NCBI GenBank assembly: GCA_019915135.1 | Contig: JAHLMK010000018.1 | Location: 1,116,001-1,180,000 of the forward strand | DNA from: Strobilurus pachycystidiatus | Taxonomy: Eukaryota; Basidiomycota; Agaricomycetes; Agaricales; Physalacriaceae | DNA length: 64,000 nucleotides | Direction: 5' to 3' | Shown here: positions 43,816-53,828 of the stretch, piece after piece | Layout: each line of letters begins with the position of its first letter | How positions within the stretch are numbered: the stretch's first letter is position 1 | Program-made: the position numbers and the translations under genes | The notes under the pieces: model-generated | Database searches by the model: none | Told to the model about the DNA's origin: nothing | Seen by the model: only the letters and a program-made list of their open reading frames with translations

Positions 43816-45392
43816 CTAATTGCTATTTCGGCGTACTGCACTTGTGTACGGGCTGTCAAAAAGTTTGTCCATGAGCACTTGGCAAAACTTTTCTCCTGGT
43901 GTTTGAAGGCGTGCCAGTGCGGCATCAAGGTCATCTTCGTCTTCGTCCTCTTCCGGAAACTCATTATTAGCAACCTGAGTCTGTGTTCGTGCCCCGCCTG
44001 CCTGATACAGCTCTTCTCGCCATTCTTCATCGTCAAACCCTTCCTCAATAGCAATGACCATGTTATGGAGGATAATCGCACATCGGCACCAGATAACTGC
44101 ATACTGGTGCCATCGACGATTTGCAATTTGAATGCGCAATCCTCGAAGCGACTGCCATCGACCTTTGAGAAGGCCCATCGTATGTTCAACTCGAATTCGA
44201 ATCTGTAATAGTTGTGAGCCCATCTATCAAAAATCAACGCTCACAGTACCTTTGAAACATGATAGTTAAATGTACGCTGGTCAGGCAAAAGATCCTTCTT
44301 TGGTAACTTTTTGAAAGGAGCAACAGACCACGGCTCAGGTGGATATGCAGAGTCGGCCCACATGAACTCGTTGGGGGCAAAGATCATTGCATGATCTTTG
44401 AATGTTCGTGTGCTTCGAAACGCCCACGAGTCGTGCACACTGCCAGTATGACCAAGACCATAGTCAACAATGCGTAGATTGCGAGGAAGGCTAATAACCT
44501 AGGTATATATATCAGAGCAAGTGTATATGTAAGTCAATAGTCATACCTGACAGTCAAGAGAGTAGGCCTTGTTTTTATCCCACCAGGCATCACCATGTAA
44601 ACCCGGTCGCTGATAGAGATTGAACTTGGTTCCATCCGCCATCAAAAAGCCATCACGCCACTCGGGACATGTTGTTGCCTGAACATAGGCCTTGTTCTGC
44701 TCCTTCTCTGCTGCATTGGGCATGTGAATGAACTGATCGTGCAGTTCAAGGCATGCAGTGAGACACCGGTTTGTGATGTTGGTAACAGTGCCAACAGATA
44801 TGCCAGCCCACTCCGAAATATCTTCTGGTGACGCAGCGTTTCCATAGTGCCCCATGCGGAATAAGAAAACTGAGAGCTGAATGGAAACGGGGAGCTGGGG
44901 ACAGGTCAAGTTGTTATAAAACACAAGACAGCGCTCAAAGTAGGGGAGTATCCGGTCAAAGGTACTTGGTCGGACGCGCAACTTCTTGCGATAGTTGCGG
45001 TGATCGATCTGTCTCCACTCGTCAAGAAGATGAAGCTGTGAGCATTTGGGAAGAGGTCCTTCCGACGGCTCGAGGACACGGACACTGAGGATCGTATCCA
45101 CCATCTGCCTGTACCGGATCTGCTGCTGATGAAACCACTGATCCTCAAGATCAGAGAGATCCCCATCCTCCAGGGAGTTGTCACTGTCTGATTCACTAGA
45201 TAGCTTGGATGAGAGAGACATCATGCTGTCATCCGAGGAGCAGTCCGATGCATCATCTGTAGAGTCCGAGTCCGAGTCCGAGTCTAAGAGCTCCAGGACC
45301 AGAAGCTGGATGTAACGACTACGTCGTGTTTGATGAACCTGAGCTAGACTCTGCAGAAGCTTTCGCCTCTTGGAGTCTGTTGCGGAAGGCAT
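43816..45392 (-). CDS. PIF/Harbinger DDE transposase
   Basis: Three exons. Exon 1 begins MPSATDSKRRKLLQSL and holds a Ser/Asp-rich region, a helix-turn-helix-like segment (YRKKLRVRPSTFDRILPYFE, SEWAGISVGTVTNITNRCL), and the first catalytic Asp in FLMADGTKFNLY. It ends AYSLDCQ, spliced to VISLPRNLRIVDYGLGHTGS. Exon 2 holds the second catalytic Asp in FMWADSAYPPEPW. Exon 3 begins at IRIRVEHTMGLLKGRWQSLR with the catalytic Glu, followed by HQYAVIWCRCAIILHN as usual in this family. It ends SAVRRNSN. Both introns restore frame (44499-44546 and 44224-44268 approximately). All three DDE residues are present and no stop is seen, so this transposase looks intact although its partner gene is broken. 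Confidence 0.88.
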
Positions 45393-45666
45393 AGATGCAA
45401 GAAGGACTGATGTGGCGCGTGGATGTGGAAGCGTGGAATGAGCGCGCTCATTCCACGCTTCGCTGAGTCATGTGCCGTTCCGGCTGAAACCATTTGTGCC
45501 GAACTTGCCGCTTCAAGACGGTGACCAAATTAATGCACTTTACCGCGTCTTATCGGAGATTTTTGGGTACCCCCCTTTCAAACCTAGACTTATTTGTTAC
45601 TTTATATGAGAACTTATTTCGGACATGGTGAGTGAGGCCTCTGCCAAATGTTGCATTAAGTCACGC

Positions 45667-45714
45667 CATAAGTTGTGGAATAAGCCGCCGAATATCCCAG
45701 GTTTGAGCGGCACT
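45667..45714 (-). repeat. Harbinger right terminal inverted repeat
   Basis: Reverse complement of 30499-30546 over 48 bases, followed by target duplication ATT at 45715-45717. Confidence 0.92.
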
Positions 45715-45727
45715 ATTGTGGTGGTAT

Positions 45728-46077
45728 TTACGGTAACAGGTCCCGAGGAATCTCAATAATTCCCAATCTTCGATCACAGGTCTTCTCGGCGGCTTTGAGC
45801 GCTTGGGGATCTGTAAGACCCCAAATGTGCTCCGGCTCTTCGTCCCTAAGTATCACCCAAGGTTATCGCGCAAGTATTGATACATAGAGAACACCGTACC
45901 TGCCTCTGGCAGCTTTCCGCGCCTCTTCAATAACCGCCCAGACCTTCTCCTCCAAGGCCTCAAACCTGAAGCCCTGCAAGACCAGCAACTGTATGCCTTT
46001 GAAATAATCCTCCATCAAATGTGCCAATGCGGGTCCGTTGGAATAGTAATTAACGAGGAAGTGTGGAAACAGCGCGT
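45728..46077 (-). pseudogene. Kinase-like gene, 3' part (split by retrotransposon)
   Basis: This is the end of the gene whose 5' part lies at 62467-63384. It reads ALFPHFLVNYYSNGPALAHL, MEDYFKGIQLLVLQGFRFEA and KVWAVIEEARKAARG. A short GT-AG intron near 45845-45899 then leads to RDEEPEHIWGLTDPQAL, and the frame ends EIPRDLLP at the stop 45728-45730. Joining 62467 to 46077, with one copy of the GCGT duplication, continues the frame directly (PTQRLMYALFPH). The stop is 13 bases from the right end of the Harbinger element. As it stands the gene is cut by 16.4 kb and should not make a full protein. Confidence 0.78.
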
Positions 46078-47735
46078 TGATGTGCAAGTTCGGAATAGAC
46101 CTCTGAAAAGAAGCTATCGTCTAACCACACTATCAATCCTTATCACAACTAGTACTCCTTGTAAGGGAGCTGGGGTGCACAAAGGTTCGAGAGAACAAGG
46201 TGCTTTTGGGTAATGGAGAAATAGAGATGTATTCCGAATCGCTGTAGTTAAACTACGAGTTGTTTTTGGGTTCTGATCGAAATGACACAAGAAAACCTTG
46301 AAGTCGTAGGCCGAACCTCTTGACGTATGAAGACCTTAAACAGCGCGAGGCAATGTAGCTTCTACCTATCAAGTGCTCTGGTGTACAAGGACTTTGTCTT
46401 GGAATCGTCAGGCCGCTACCGCAGGTTTTACGCCACTGGACTGCTAACGATAAGGACTCCTTCTTGCACTTAAACCAAACTTCTAGTGTCTTGCACCGGG
46501 ACCAAAGGTTCCGAAAGGTGTCTCAGACGTTGACAACACTCGTTCAAACTCGACTTATTCCTCAAAGGGAAGTACTTCACGAAAGAGCGTGAGTGCAGGG
46601 CAGAACCACTTGCAAACCGGCCTTCTTGCGAATACAAGGTTCTAACACCAAGTAGATTCGTTGGTACTTGACTTGGTACGTCGGAATAAGGTTCTTTCGA
46701 GTCTTTCAAGGAGTTTGGCAACACCTGATGTCTTTAAATCTTGGAAAGGTCTTTGGGGTCTTTGTGTACTTTGCAGAAATGAGTCGAAACTCGAGATAGA
46801 TTCACTACAATGGCTGCGTCTGACTAGCGGCTACTGGAGGGGGCTCTAAGCTACCGAAATATGGGTCCTTTGGGCCCTTTTATACTACTGGTGGGTTCCT
46901 ACTGAGTAAGCATCTATTCTAGGATCGGATACATCGGACTTTCGAGTCATACAAGTGCTGGATTCTTATTGGCTATCCCTGGTCGAAACAACTGCGGACA
47001 GGCCGCTTGGTCCTTTAGCCATATACGCCACCTTGGCGGTATGGTACAATCCTTGTGCCCAGGAGATCAAGGTCCGATAAGGACTTCGATCCTTAGGTAT
47101 CTTTATGTTGCAAGGTCCTACGGACACCTGCTTTCTTGTGGATAGGTTGGATGGAGATCGTTAAGAACGTCCTTTCGAGCGCAGACACTACAGGGGAGTG
47201 CTTTCTTAAAGTGGTAATACACCCTGCTTTCGGGGTGGTCCTTGATCGTGGATCATGATCGATCGGCATAGCGGAAGGCGTCGGTTCGGAGTCCTTGACA
47301 GCTCCGAAGATTGTTTCCCCAAAAGGGTTGTGACGTCCTTGAACTATTTCGGGACCTTCCAGGTCTTTGGGTTGAGGTGCGCAGGTCTTGGGTCGCTCGA
47401 ACTGAACCGCCTGGAGACCTTGGACCCTCCTTGGGTGCGAATGGTTATAGCACATCGTCTGTAGTACAAGGTACACGCAAAGGTACGGGATTTTGAAAGG
47501 GATCCAACGCGCGGATAAGGATATTCGGATGAAGGTGATCGAAGGTTTCGATCGCGCCTGTCCTAAAGGACTTGTTAAGGCGCCTGGACCTTGTCCTGGA
47601 GGCTTGCCCGCGTCAAGGCAGTAACTCCTGCGTGCTCTATCCTAAGTACTTGACTGGAGGTTCCTAAGGTCTTTGGGCTGTTCAGGAATCGCAAAATTCC
47701 CCGTTTCTAGTACTGGAATAGTACCCTGCGTATCA
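46078..47735 (-). repeat. LTR of giant retrotransposon, 3' copy (1658 bp)
   Basis: In element orientation it begins TGATACGCAGGG and ends with CA. It lacks the ggtgtaggga-type 10-base insertion present near 60993 in the other copy, and has cacgaaaga where the other has cacaaaaga. Confidence 0.92.
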
Positions 47736-47745
47736 TCTCCCCTTG
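47736..47745 (-). promoter_or_regulatory. Polypurine tract of giant retrotransposon
   Basis: On the minus strand CAAGGGGAGA abuts the 3' LTR, the expected position of the plus-strand primer for reverse transcription. Confidence 0.65.
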
Positions 47746-47933
47746 ACTTATGAAATGTCGTCCGCGACATAGTCCTTGGTGGTTCAGAACCTTTATCCTG
47801 GGTACCAGGCCGCCGTGACAAAGTCCCCTTTTGGTTTCTATCGCCCGATGGACCCTCTTTTGCCTAACTTTGTTCCGTTATAAAAGGTCCTGGGACTTGT
47901 CCTCAGAGCTTTCATTCCTGCCTTTATTCTATC

Positions 47934-49470
47934 ATGGCTCCCAAAACTTGGACTCCCATCGCAAAGCTGCTTCCCACAACGCCGCACGTTCCGTCCGCGA
48001 AGGACCTGATCACTACGCGCGACCTTGGCGCCGGTCTCGTCGCTTATGCGCTCGACTACGACCCTCCAGCCAACACACCCGACTTCCTTATGTACCTCGG
48101 CATGCATCTTACGCTCATCATTCCCAAGGTCCATTGTCTGGACCTCAAGAAGGCGTGTTCGAATCCCGACGTGGCACTGGAGATCACCGGCTATGTTGAC
48201 AAGATCATGGAGAGAGTCCTTGTGTGTACTCCTTCGCTGTGTTCTTTTCCTGATCCTGACTTCATCCTGTCCTTGTTTTCTTTTTAGGCCGTCGCCCATG
48301 ACCTTCGCACCTTTCCGAATGGTTCCAAGGTGTCGACGGACATGGCGGTGTTCTTTTTCAACCTCCGCCTCTATGTAGGGATGCTGGTACACCTGCTGGG
48401 GATTCACCCTCAGACGCCGACGCACCACATCGCTCATATCCTCCAACCTTTGGTGAGCAGCTGCAAGAAGGCGTCTAACGCCCACTTCCCTGGCCTGTCC
48501 CCGGGTCACCCTATGCATCCGGATAACGCTTATTTCAAGCCGGACAAGCTTGAGAAAGGCAAGGTATGTCCGTTCGTTACTCGTTGGTTTCCTACTGTAA
48601 CCTCTGGATGTCTTCGCTTAGAAGACGAAGAAATCGCCCGAGGTCGTTACCGAGGCCATGGAGAAACGAGCCGAGACGGGAGACGGCGACGTCGCGATGG
48701 ATCCCGACTCTTGTGCGCGCTTCTTTCGTCCGGAGTACTTTAATTGGGCTGACGATGTGGCAGCTGGCGAGAGCGACGGTGAGGACTCCGTTGTCGTCGT
48801 CGGTGATACTGTGCGCTCAATTTCTTTGCCAGTCTCATCTTCCTTTATTGAAGCCTTTCGCCAGCTCCAAGTCGCCAATTCCTTGTCAAAGGAAGCCGAA
48901 GCGGTACGTTCCTTTGAATCCTATGTTTGTCCCGGACTTCCTTATGACTTCTTTAATAGTCATCTTCCGTCCGTTACCTTCCTTTCGCAGCTCTTCCCGG
49001 TATGGACATTAACGCCCGTGTTTACCAGAAAGCCCTTCAAACCTTGGGCGCGATCAATGGTCAAGAAGCTCCTCCTAAGCGTAAGCTTAACGATGAGAAC
49101 GCTCGCCGTGTTGTAAAGGCGGCCCGGCCTTCGACCTTTGGGGTCGAACCTGTCGTTCTTAAACAACTTGAAGGCGGTAAGGTGCTTCTTCCTCGCTCCT
49201 TGGTTTGCCTTGTTGATTCCTGGTTACTTCCCCTTAGCGAACCAGTACATCAATGGTCTGTCTGCTGCCTTGGCCCAAGTCCACAAGCGTATGTCAAGGT
49301 TGTCTGGTCTTGACGACCCCAACATCTCGCCCAACTTGGTCATTTTGGAGCGCCAGTACCGGCACGACATTATCTCGACTTTCAACGAGATTCGGGGCCG
49401 TATCCAAGTCCTGCAGTCGACTCGCGACCTTTATATCTCGGCCTTAGACGCAATTGACCAGGCTCAGTAG
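47934..49470 (+). CDS. Extra gene X of giant retrotransposon, unknown function
   Basis: Starts MAPKTWTPIAKLLPTTPHV and lies antisense to gag-pol. Exon 1 (47934-48221) encodes RDLGAGLVAYALDYDPPANT and TLIIPKVHCLDLKKACSNPD. Exon 2 from 48288 has VAHDLRTFPNGSKVSTDMAV and FFFNLRLYVGMLVHLLGIHP, ending LEKGK. Exon 3 has the acidic ETGDGDVAMDPDSCARFF and EYFNWADDVAAGE. A later exon has MDINARVYQKALQTLGAING with a basic PPKRKLNDENARRVVKAARP. The last has NQYINGLSAALAQVHKRMSR and a helical end, ILERQYRHDIISTFNEIRGR, to the stop near 49470. The junction near 48906-49000 could not be phased with confidence. Clean splice sites and long open exons argue that it is a real gene. I recognise no family. Confidence 0.6.
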
Positions 49471-49681
49471 ACTACAAGGTCCTACTTTAGCTTAACTTTT
49501 GCCAAGTCTTAACCAGTACTACTCATAGTTTTCACTACTTCGTCTTCATACTGGTTTCGGATTCCTTTCCCACTTGTAGGAGCGGTAGTCACTTTATTTC
49601 CTTAGACTACTCTAGGCCCAGTTGGTGCATAATCCAACTCCTTTCGATTTGAACCCTTAAAGTTTTTCCTGACCGCACCTT

Positions 49682-49734
49682 GGTAGGTCTAAGATCGAAC
49701 TTAGTTCGATCGGCTATCGCCGATCGTACCTACC
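49682..49734. other. Nested palindromes between extra genes X and Y
   Basis: GATCGAAC/GTTCGATC (49693-49700 and 49704-49711) and CGATCGGC/GCCGATCG (49707-49714 and 49719-49726) are two overlapping 8-bp stems. They are enclosed by GGTAGGT/ACCTACC (49682-49688, 49728-49734). All are perfect. It could be a terminator or regulatory hairpin. Confidence 0.7.
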
Positions 49735-49843
49735 TTTAGATAGGTGGCGCCTAAACTTTGCATTTTATCGGTTCGTTCGGACCTTCGACTGATGAGGGTC
49801 CTCTTTTAAGTCGGTCCTGGAGACAGGAATCTCATCTTTGATC

Positions 49844-50981
49844 ATGCCCGCACCCGTCCTGCCTTCCTTTGCAGATACGCGCATTCAAGGCGTTCGACTT
49901 CGCTCGCCTTTGACCTCCTTTCAACATGACTTAGTCACAGCGGACCTTGCGCTGAGCTGCGCCATGGAGATGTACAACTATACACGCTACTTCGTTGCGG
50001 TAGTCCGTCATCCGGATGGGACCTTAGCTACGGAAGACGACACTCGCCTCCTTCCCCAGCTCAAGCCTCCGGTTCATGCCTTTGGTCGTGACGAACCTCT
50101 AGACGTCCCGACCTTGCGCTATCTTTTGCACGTTCTGGTCAGTCTAGTTGAACTTGTCTCGACACTTTTCTCGTTTAATCGGATGGTCCTTAGGTCCGCT
50201 TTCGTTATATCTGGGAACCCGCTTTTCACTTCCAGAACGGGGCCATTCCTCAAGGTTTCAAGGCGCACTTCTTTCCTTTGTACTACACCGCCGTCGAACT
50301 TTGCAAGGCTTGGTTCGCCGAAGGCAATACCTATGACGGTGAAGGCGCCCGCTTCCACCTGGGGGACCTTAACATGGACATCCTTGCGAGTCACCCTTGG
50401 TTTACCCAAGAGTTCATTGGACCTTTCATGGTGAGTTAAACCTGGTCTTTTCCTTTCATGTCTTGTGGTCGGCACTGACCTTAGACGTAGGTCGAGGCCC
50501 ACTTTGGTGGTTACTCCGGCTTTTCCACACTCCTTCGCTCGCTTTACATCGGGCCTGACGACCTGAAGGTCCTTCCTGTTCAGTATGGGGACCTTCCTGC
50601 CGACCTTGTCACGGTTATGAAGTGGTGGCCAGGGTTCCAACGTCAGAACTCTGCTCTTTACGGCTGGGACGACGCCTACGCGTTGGATAGACCTCCCAAT
50701 ATGCGTCGGTTGATCCCCGAGATTGACCTTCCCGCCAATCGGGTCCGTGAACAACTTCGTAGTTTGAGGTCCGTTTGTAACTTCTGTGTTTCCAGCGCCC
50801 CAACCAGTCGCTGCCTATCATCGATCCACTACTCTGGCTCATCGACTGGTCGGAGGCCACCGAAGTAGACTACGAACTCCTTGCTGCTAGTATGTTAGCA
50901 ATCGACCTTAGCCACGCAGGACCTTTCTATGCGCGCCTTGCGAACCTTGCGGTCCCTCCTGATTGGAGTCGTTTTGCTTAG
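49844..50981 (+). CDS. Extra gene Y of giant retrotransposon, unknown function
   Basis: Starts MPAPVLPSFADTRIQGVRL, downstream of gene X on the same strand and antisense to gag-pol. Exon 1 continues LALSCAMEMYNYTRYFVAVV and ends TLRYLLHVL. Exon 2 has VRFRYIWEPAFHFQNGAIPQ, FFPLYYTAVELCKAWFAEG and LNMDILASHPWFTQEFIGPF. Exon 3 has VEAHFGGYSGFSTLLRSLYI and VMKWWPGFQRQNSALYGWDD, ending DLPANR. Exon 4 has RPNQSLPIIDPLLWLIDWSE and ends AVPPDWSRFA at 50979-50981. Introns lie near 50142-50196, 50431-50489 and 50742-50795; all restore frame. It is rich in aromatic residues and looks like a folded globular protein. I recognise no family. Confidence 0.62.
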
Positions 50982-51370
50982 TCCTTAGATGACTTCTTTT
51001 GACCTAAAGGTCGCCTCTCTTTTTATTCCTTACAGCTTGTCCTTAGTCACATTGCTTCTGCCTGTATTACTTTACTTGCAACGCAGTTCCTTGTGGGCCC
51101 TTTCGACTTAACAAAGTCCTTAGCTTCCGACCTTTGCGACCTCTGGTATATCAAGGAGAGTCCTGGACTCTCCCCTTGACTTAAGGTTTCAACTAAGGTC
51201 CTTGTTCTTGTTTCCTTAGTGTTTTCACACGGTTCTTTCGTTACAAGAAGTTGTAAATTTTCATATAAAGTACAACGGGGCGGGGCGGGCGATGCGTATA
51301 CGAAAGTGTCCATTGTGGCACTGTGACTAAAGTTCGTGTATATATAAAAGGGAATTGCGGCGGGACGCTA

Positions 51371-53487
51371 CTAACGTCCCACCGCAATCTCTGCGATCTT
51401 CCTAAACTTCTTGCGACTCTTCTCACTCAGGGAGAAGTACAACGCCAGGACCTTGTCTACGTCCTCGGCGGGGTCGACGCGGCTGGTGGAGGCGGAGGAC
51501 GTCGCACCTTGACGGCTGGCTCCTTCGCCCTTGTCCTGTCGTTGGACCGCGCTGATCGAAGTGGTGGCCCCCTTCGAGGACTTGGTCGAGGCGGGAGGCG
51601 GGGCTGCGCTAACCTTTCCTTTTTGGAGGCGGGTGCGGGGCGCGTGGACCTCCTCGATGTCGGAGTCGCCGGTGCCCTCTTCGTCCGACGTCTCCTCCTT
51701 CTTCGCCTTGCCCTTCTTTCCCGCCGTGCTCTCGACGCGACGGCGCTTCGCCGGGGGCTCGTCCTTCTTCCTCTGCTTCTCCTCCTTCCACCGCTGGTCC
51801 GCTTCCTTCGCGATCGCTTGGGCGGCGTCGGAATAGTCCTGGTGACGGCGGGCCCTGATCTGGGAGTCGGGCTTGTTCCTCGCCACGGCCTGCAACTGGG
51901 CGCGGACCTTCAGCGCGACCTCCTTCCACGGCGCGGGGACCTGACTTCGCCTCCACGCGACCCAGCACGGACCGTGCTGTCCGTCCTTTTCCTTGCATTG
52001 GTCGCACGTGAAACTGTTGTTCTTCTCGGCGGGCGTGGCGTGAATCCGGAAGTAGGTGCACGTCAACCGCTGCTTGATGCAGGGGACGCAGACACCGTCG
52101 TCGCGGTGGAGGGGGATGCGCGGGTTGGTCTTGTCGCGCACGTCGAGGACGAAGTCGTCCTCCTCCTCGGCGCTGGCTTCGGCGTCTTCTTCCAGCTCGT
52201 CCTCCTCCTCCGGTTCCTCCTCGACGAACTTGCGCTTCTGGCTTCCACCAGTGGTGGCGCGCGCGACCGAGGTTTTCCTGGCGGGGGCGACGTCCTTGTC
52301 CTTGGGTTCCACTTTTATTGCGACGGCCTTCGGCCTTGGCGGAGCGTCAGCAAATGTTAGCGGCGCGAGGGTGCGGCGGACGTACTTGGTGGTCGATTTG
52401 GGACCTCCTTTGCTCGCCGCGACATACGGCTTACGCTTGGGGGGTTCCGCCTCGGGCTTGGGCGTGGGTTCATGGTGCGAGGAGGGCGCCGGGGACGGCG
52501 TTCGCGAGTCGCGAGGACTAGGTGACTCCTCCTTCGCAATCTCCTGCATCGTGGGGCGCGGCGTATCCTCGTCCTCGACCTTGCTGTCGAGGCTGGGCGT
52601 CCCGTCGCGCTCGTAGTTGGCGATTCCAAGCTCGGTTATCGCGCTTTCGATCAGATTATCCATCGTTTTGTAGAACGACCCCTGGAGGGCGGTCTCGTCG
52701 CGCTGTCTTCGCATTTCCACGAGCAGCGCGCCCCAGAATAGATTAGCCCGGTCCTGGTCGCGCACAAAGTTCCAGAGGTGATCCAGCTCCAGAAAACAAC
52801 GCTGGGCGTCGTCTTCTGAAAGCCGGAGCGCGAGCTCGGGGGCGATGCGGTCGTTATCTAGGAAGGTGATGTCGTAGACGGGGCGGACCTGCCTCCTGTA
52901 GGTCGTGGCGTCGCGCCACGCGGCGCTCAGCGCCATCTCGACGCGTTCCAGCGGAGTGGCCTTGCCCGCTGGGGTCGATTCGAGTGCGTCCTGGAAAGTC
53001 AACCAAAAGACGCCGTTACGGAGGTACCCCTTGTAACCGGCCGCCTGCAGAATGTCGCGGGTTGACGCTGGGCTGGCGCACAGTGACTCGGCCAGGCACA
53101 GACTGATCCCTGCGTCCAGCTCTGGCGGTGCGGTCATGTTCGTGAGGAAGCCGCTGTAGTTAAACAGGGGGCGGGTCATCTTGACGTGGTCCGGCCTGGC
53201 TTCACAGGCGATGGGAGGGGGCTAGCGCAAAGAGTGGTCGTGGTGAGTTTTCTCGTCTCTTTACGCGTCGTTGCCCGTCACTCACCTGTTCCTGCGCTAG
53301 TGCCTCTTTTTCCTCTTCCTCCTGAGCTGCGGGAGGCTCCTGATGTTCTTGTGGCGACGTTGGCGGCGGCGGCGGCGACTGCTCCTTTTGGTAAGTAAGT
53401 TCGCATGCCGCCCTGCCGGCGATCGTGTTGGTTGCTTACCTTCACGTCCTCCTTGCGCTCGGTGTCTTGGTGCGAACTTGTTGACAT
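51371..53487 (-). CDS. Extra gene Z of giant retrotransposon, Cys-rich nuclear-type protein
   Basis: On the gag-pol strand, downstream of the integrase. A short exon MSTSSHQDTERKEDVK is joined to EQSPPPPPTSPQEHQEPPA, then through a second GT-AG intron to PPPIACEARPDHVKMTRPLF and a long last exon ending FRKIAEIAVGR. The N-terminal 200 residues look globular (DAGISLCLAESLCASPASTR, RCFLELDHLWNFVRDQDRAN). A charged disordered middle leads to the cysteine cluster CVPCIKQRLTC and, 17 residues on, CDQCKEKDGQHGPC. The spacing C-x2-C-x6-C-x17-C-x2-C-x9-C recalls a stretched fungal Zn2Cys6 cluster. The C-terminal half is Lys/Arg/Glu-rich with KRRRVE, a likely nuclear signal. A DNA- or chromatin-linked role is only inference. 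The two introns are sense to the element's genomic RNA, which is unusual. Confidence 0.65.
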
Positions 53488-53828
53488 TGTCGTGGTGGTG
53501 GTTTGGTGCGTGGTGCTTCCTTTTTGCGCTTACCACATCACCTTACGGTTCCATCACCTTTAAGCTTTTTCTTTATTCGCACCCCGCCACTTCCCTGATG
53601 CCTCGTGCCTTGTCTTGCTTCCTTATTCTGTCCTTAGTTCCATGCTACCTTAGCTACCTTTGTAGCCAGCTGGGCACAGAATAAGTCTTAAATAAAATTT
53701 TTATAGTCTTTGAATAAATGGACCGATGTCCCTCTATTCTCTCTTTACTTTTCTGATGACGTCCCCGTCATCTGGTATGGTACCTTGGCTTCCTTTTGAA
53801 GCTGTAGTCCAGTCCTGGGTGCTCAAGG
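53488..53828. other. Spacer between extra gene Z and Pol
   Basis: About 340 bases inside the giant element, between the start of gene Z and the Pol stop. It should hold a promoter for gene Z if it is transcribed separately. No TATA box was identified on the minus strand. Confidence 0.4.

Larger units (their letters stand above)
30499..45714. mobile_element. PIF/Harbinger DNA transposon, expanded by two nested LTR elements
   Basis: Perfect 48-bp terminal inverted repeats at 30499-30546 and 45667-45714 begin AGTGCCGCTCAAACCTGGGA. A 3-bp target duplication, ATT, flanks it (30496-30498, 45715-45717); this length fits the superfamily although TWA is usual. It carries the two genes typical of the group: a DDE transposase on the minus strand (43816-45392) and a Myb/SANT-like accessory protein on the plus strand (30806-43745). 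Without the two LTR elements (30845-35410 and 36370-43181) it is about 3.8 kb. Its right end lies 13 bases from the stop codon of the kinase-like gene, so it landed in that gene's 3' UTR. Confidence 0.92.

Noticed and set aside
46470..47496. Several 60-127-codon frames inside the giant element's LTRs, repeated at 61201-62227
   Set aside because: They are present in both LTRs only because the LTRs are repeats; no motif and overlapping frames on both strands.
51323..52360. 345-codon plus-strand frame
   Set aside because: It is the antisense shadow of extra gene Z; the composition is GC-rich with leucine and arginine runs, and the minus strand has spliced upstream exons and a cysteine cluster.
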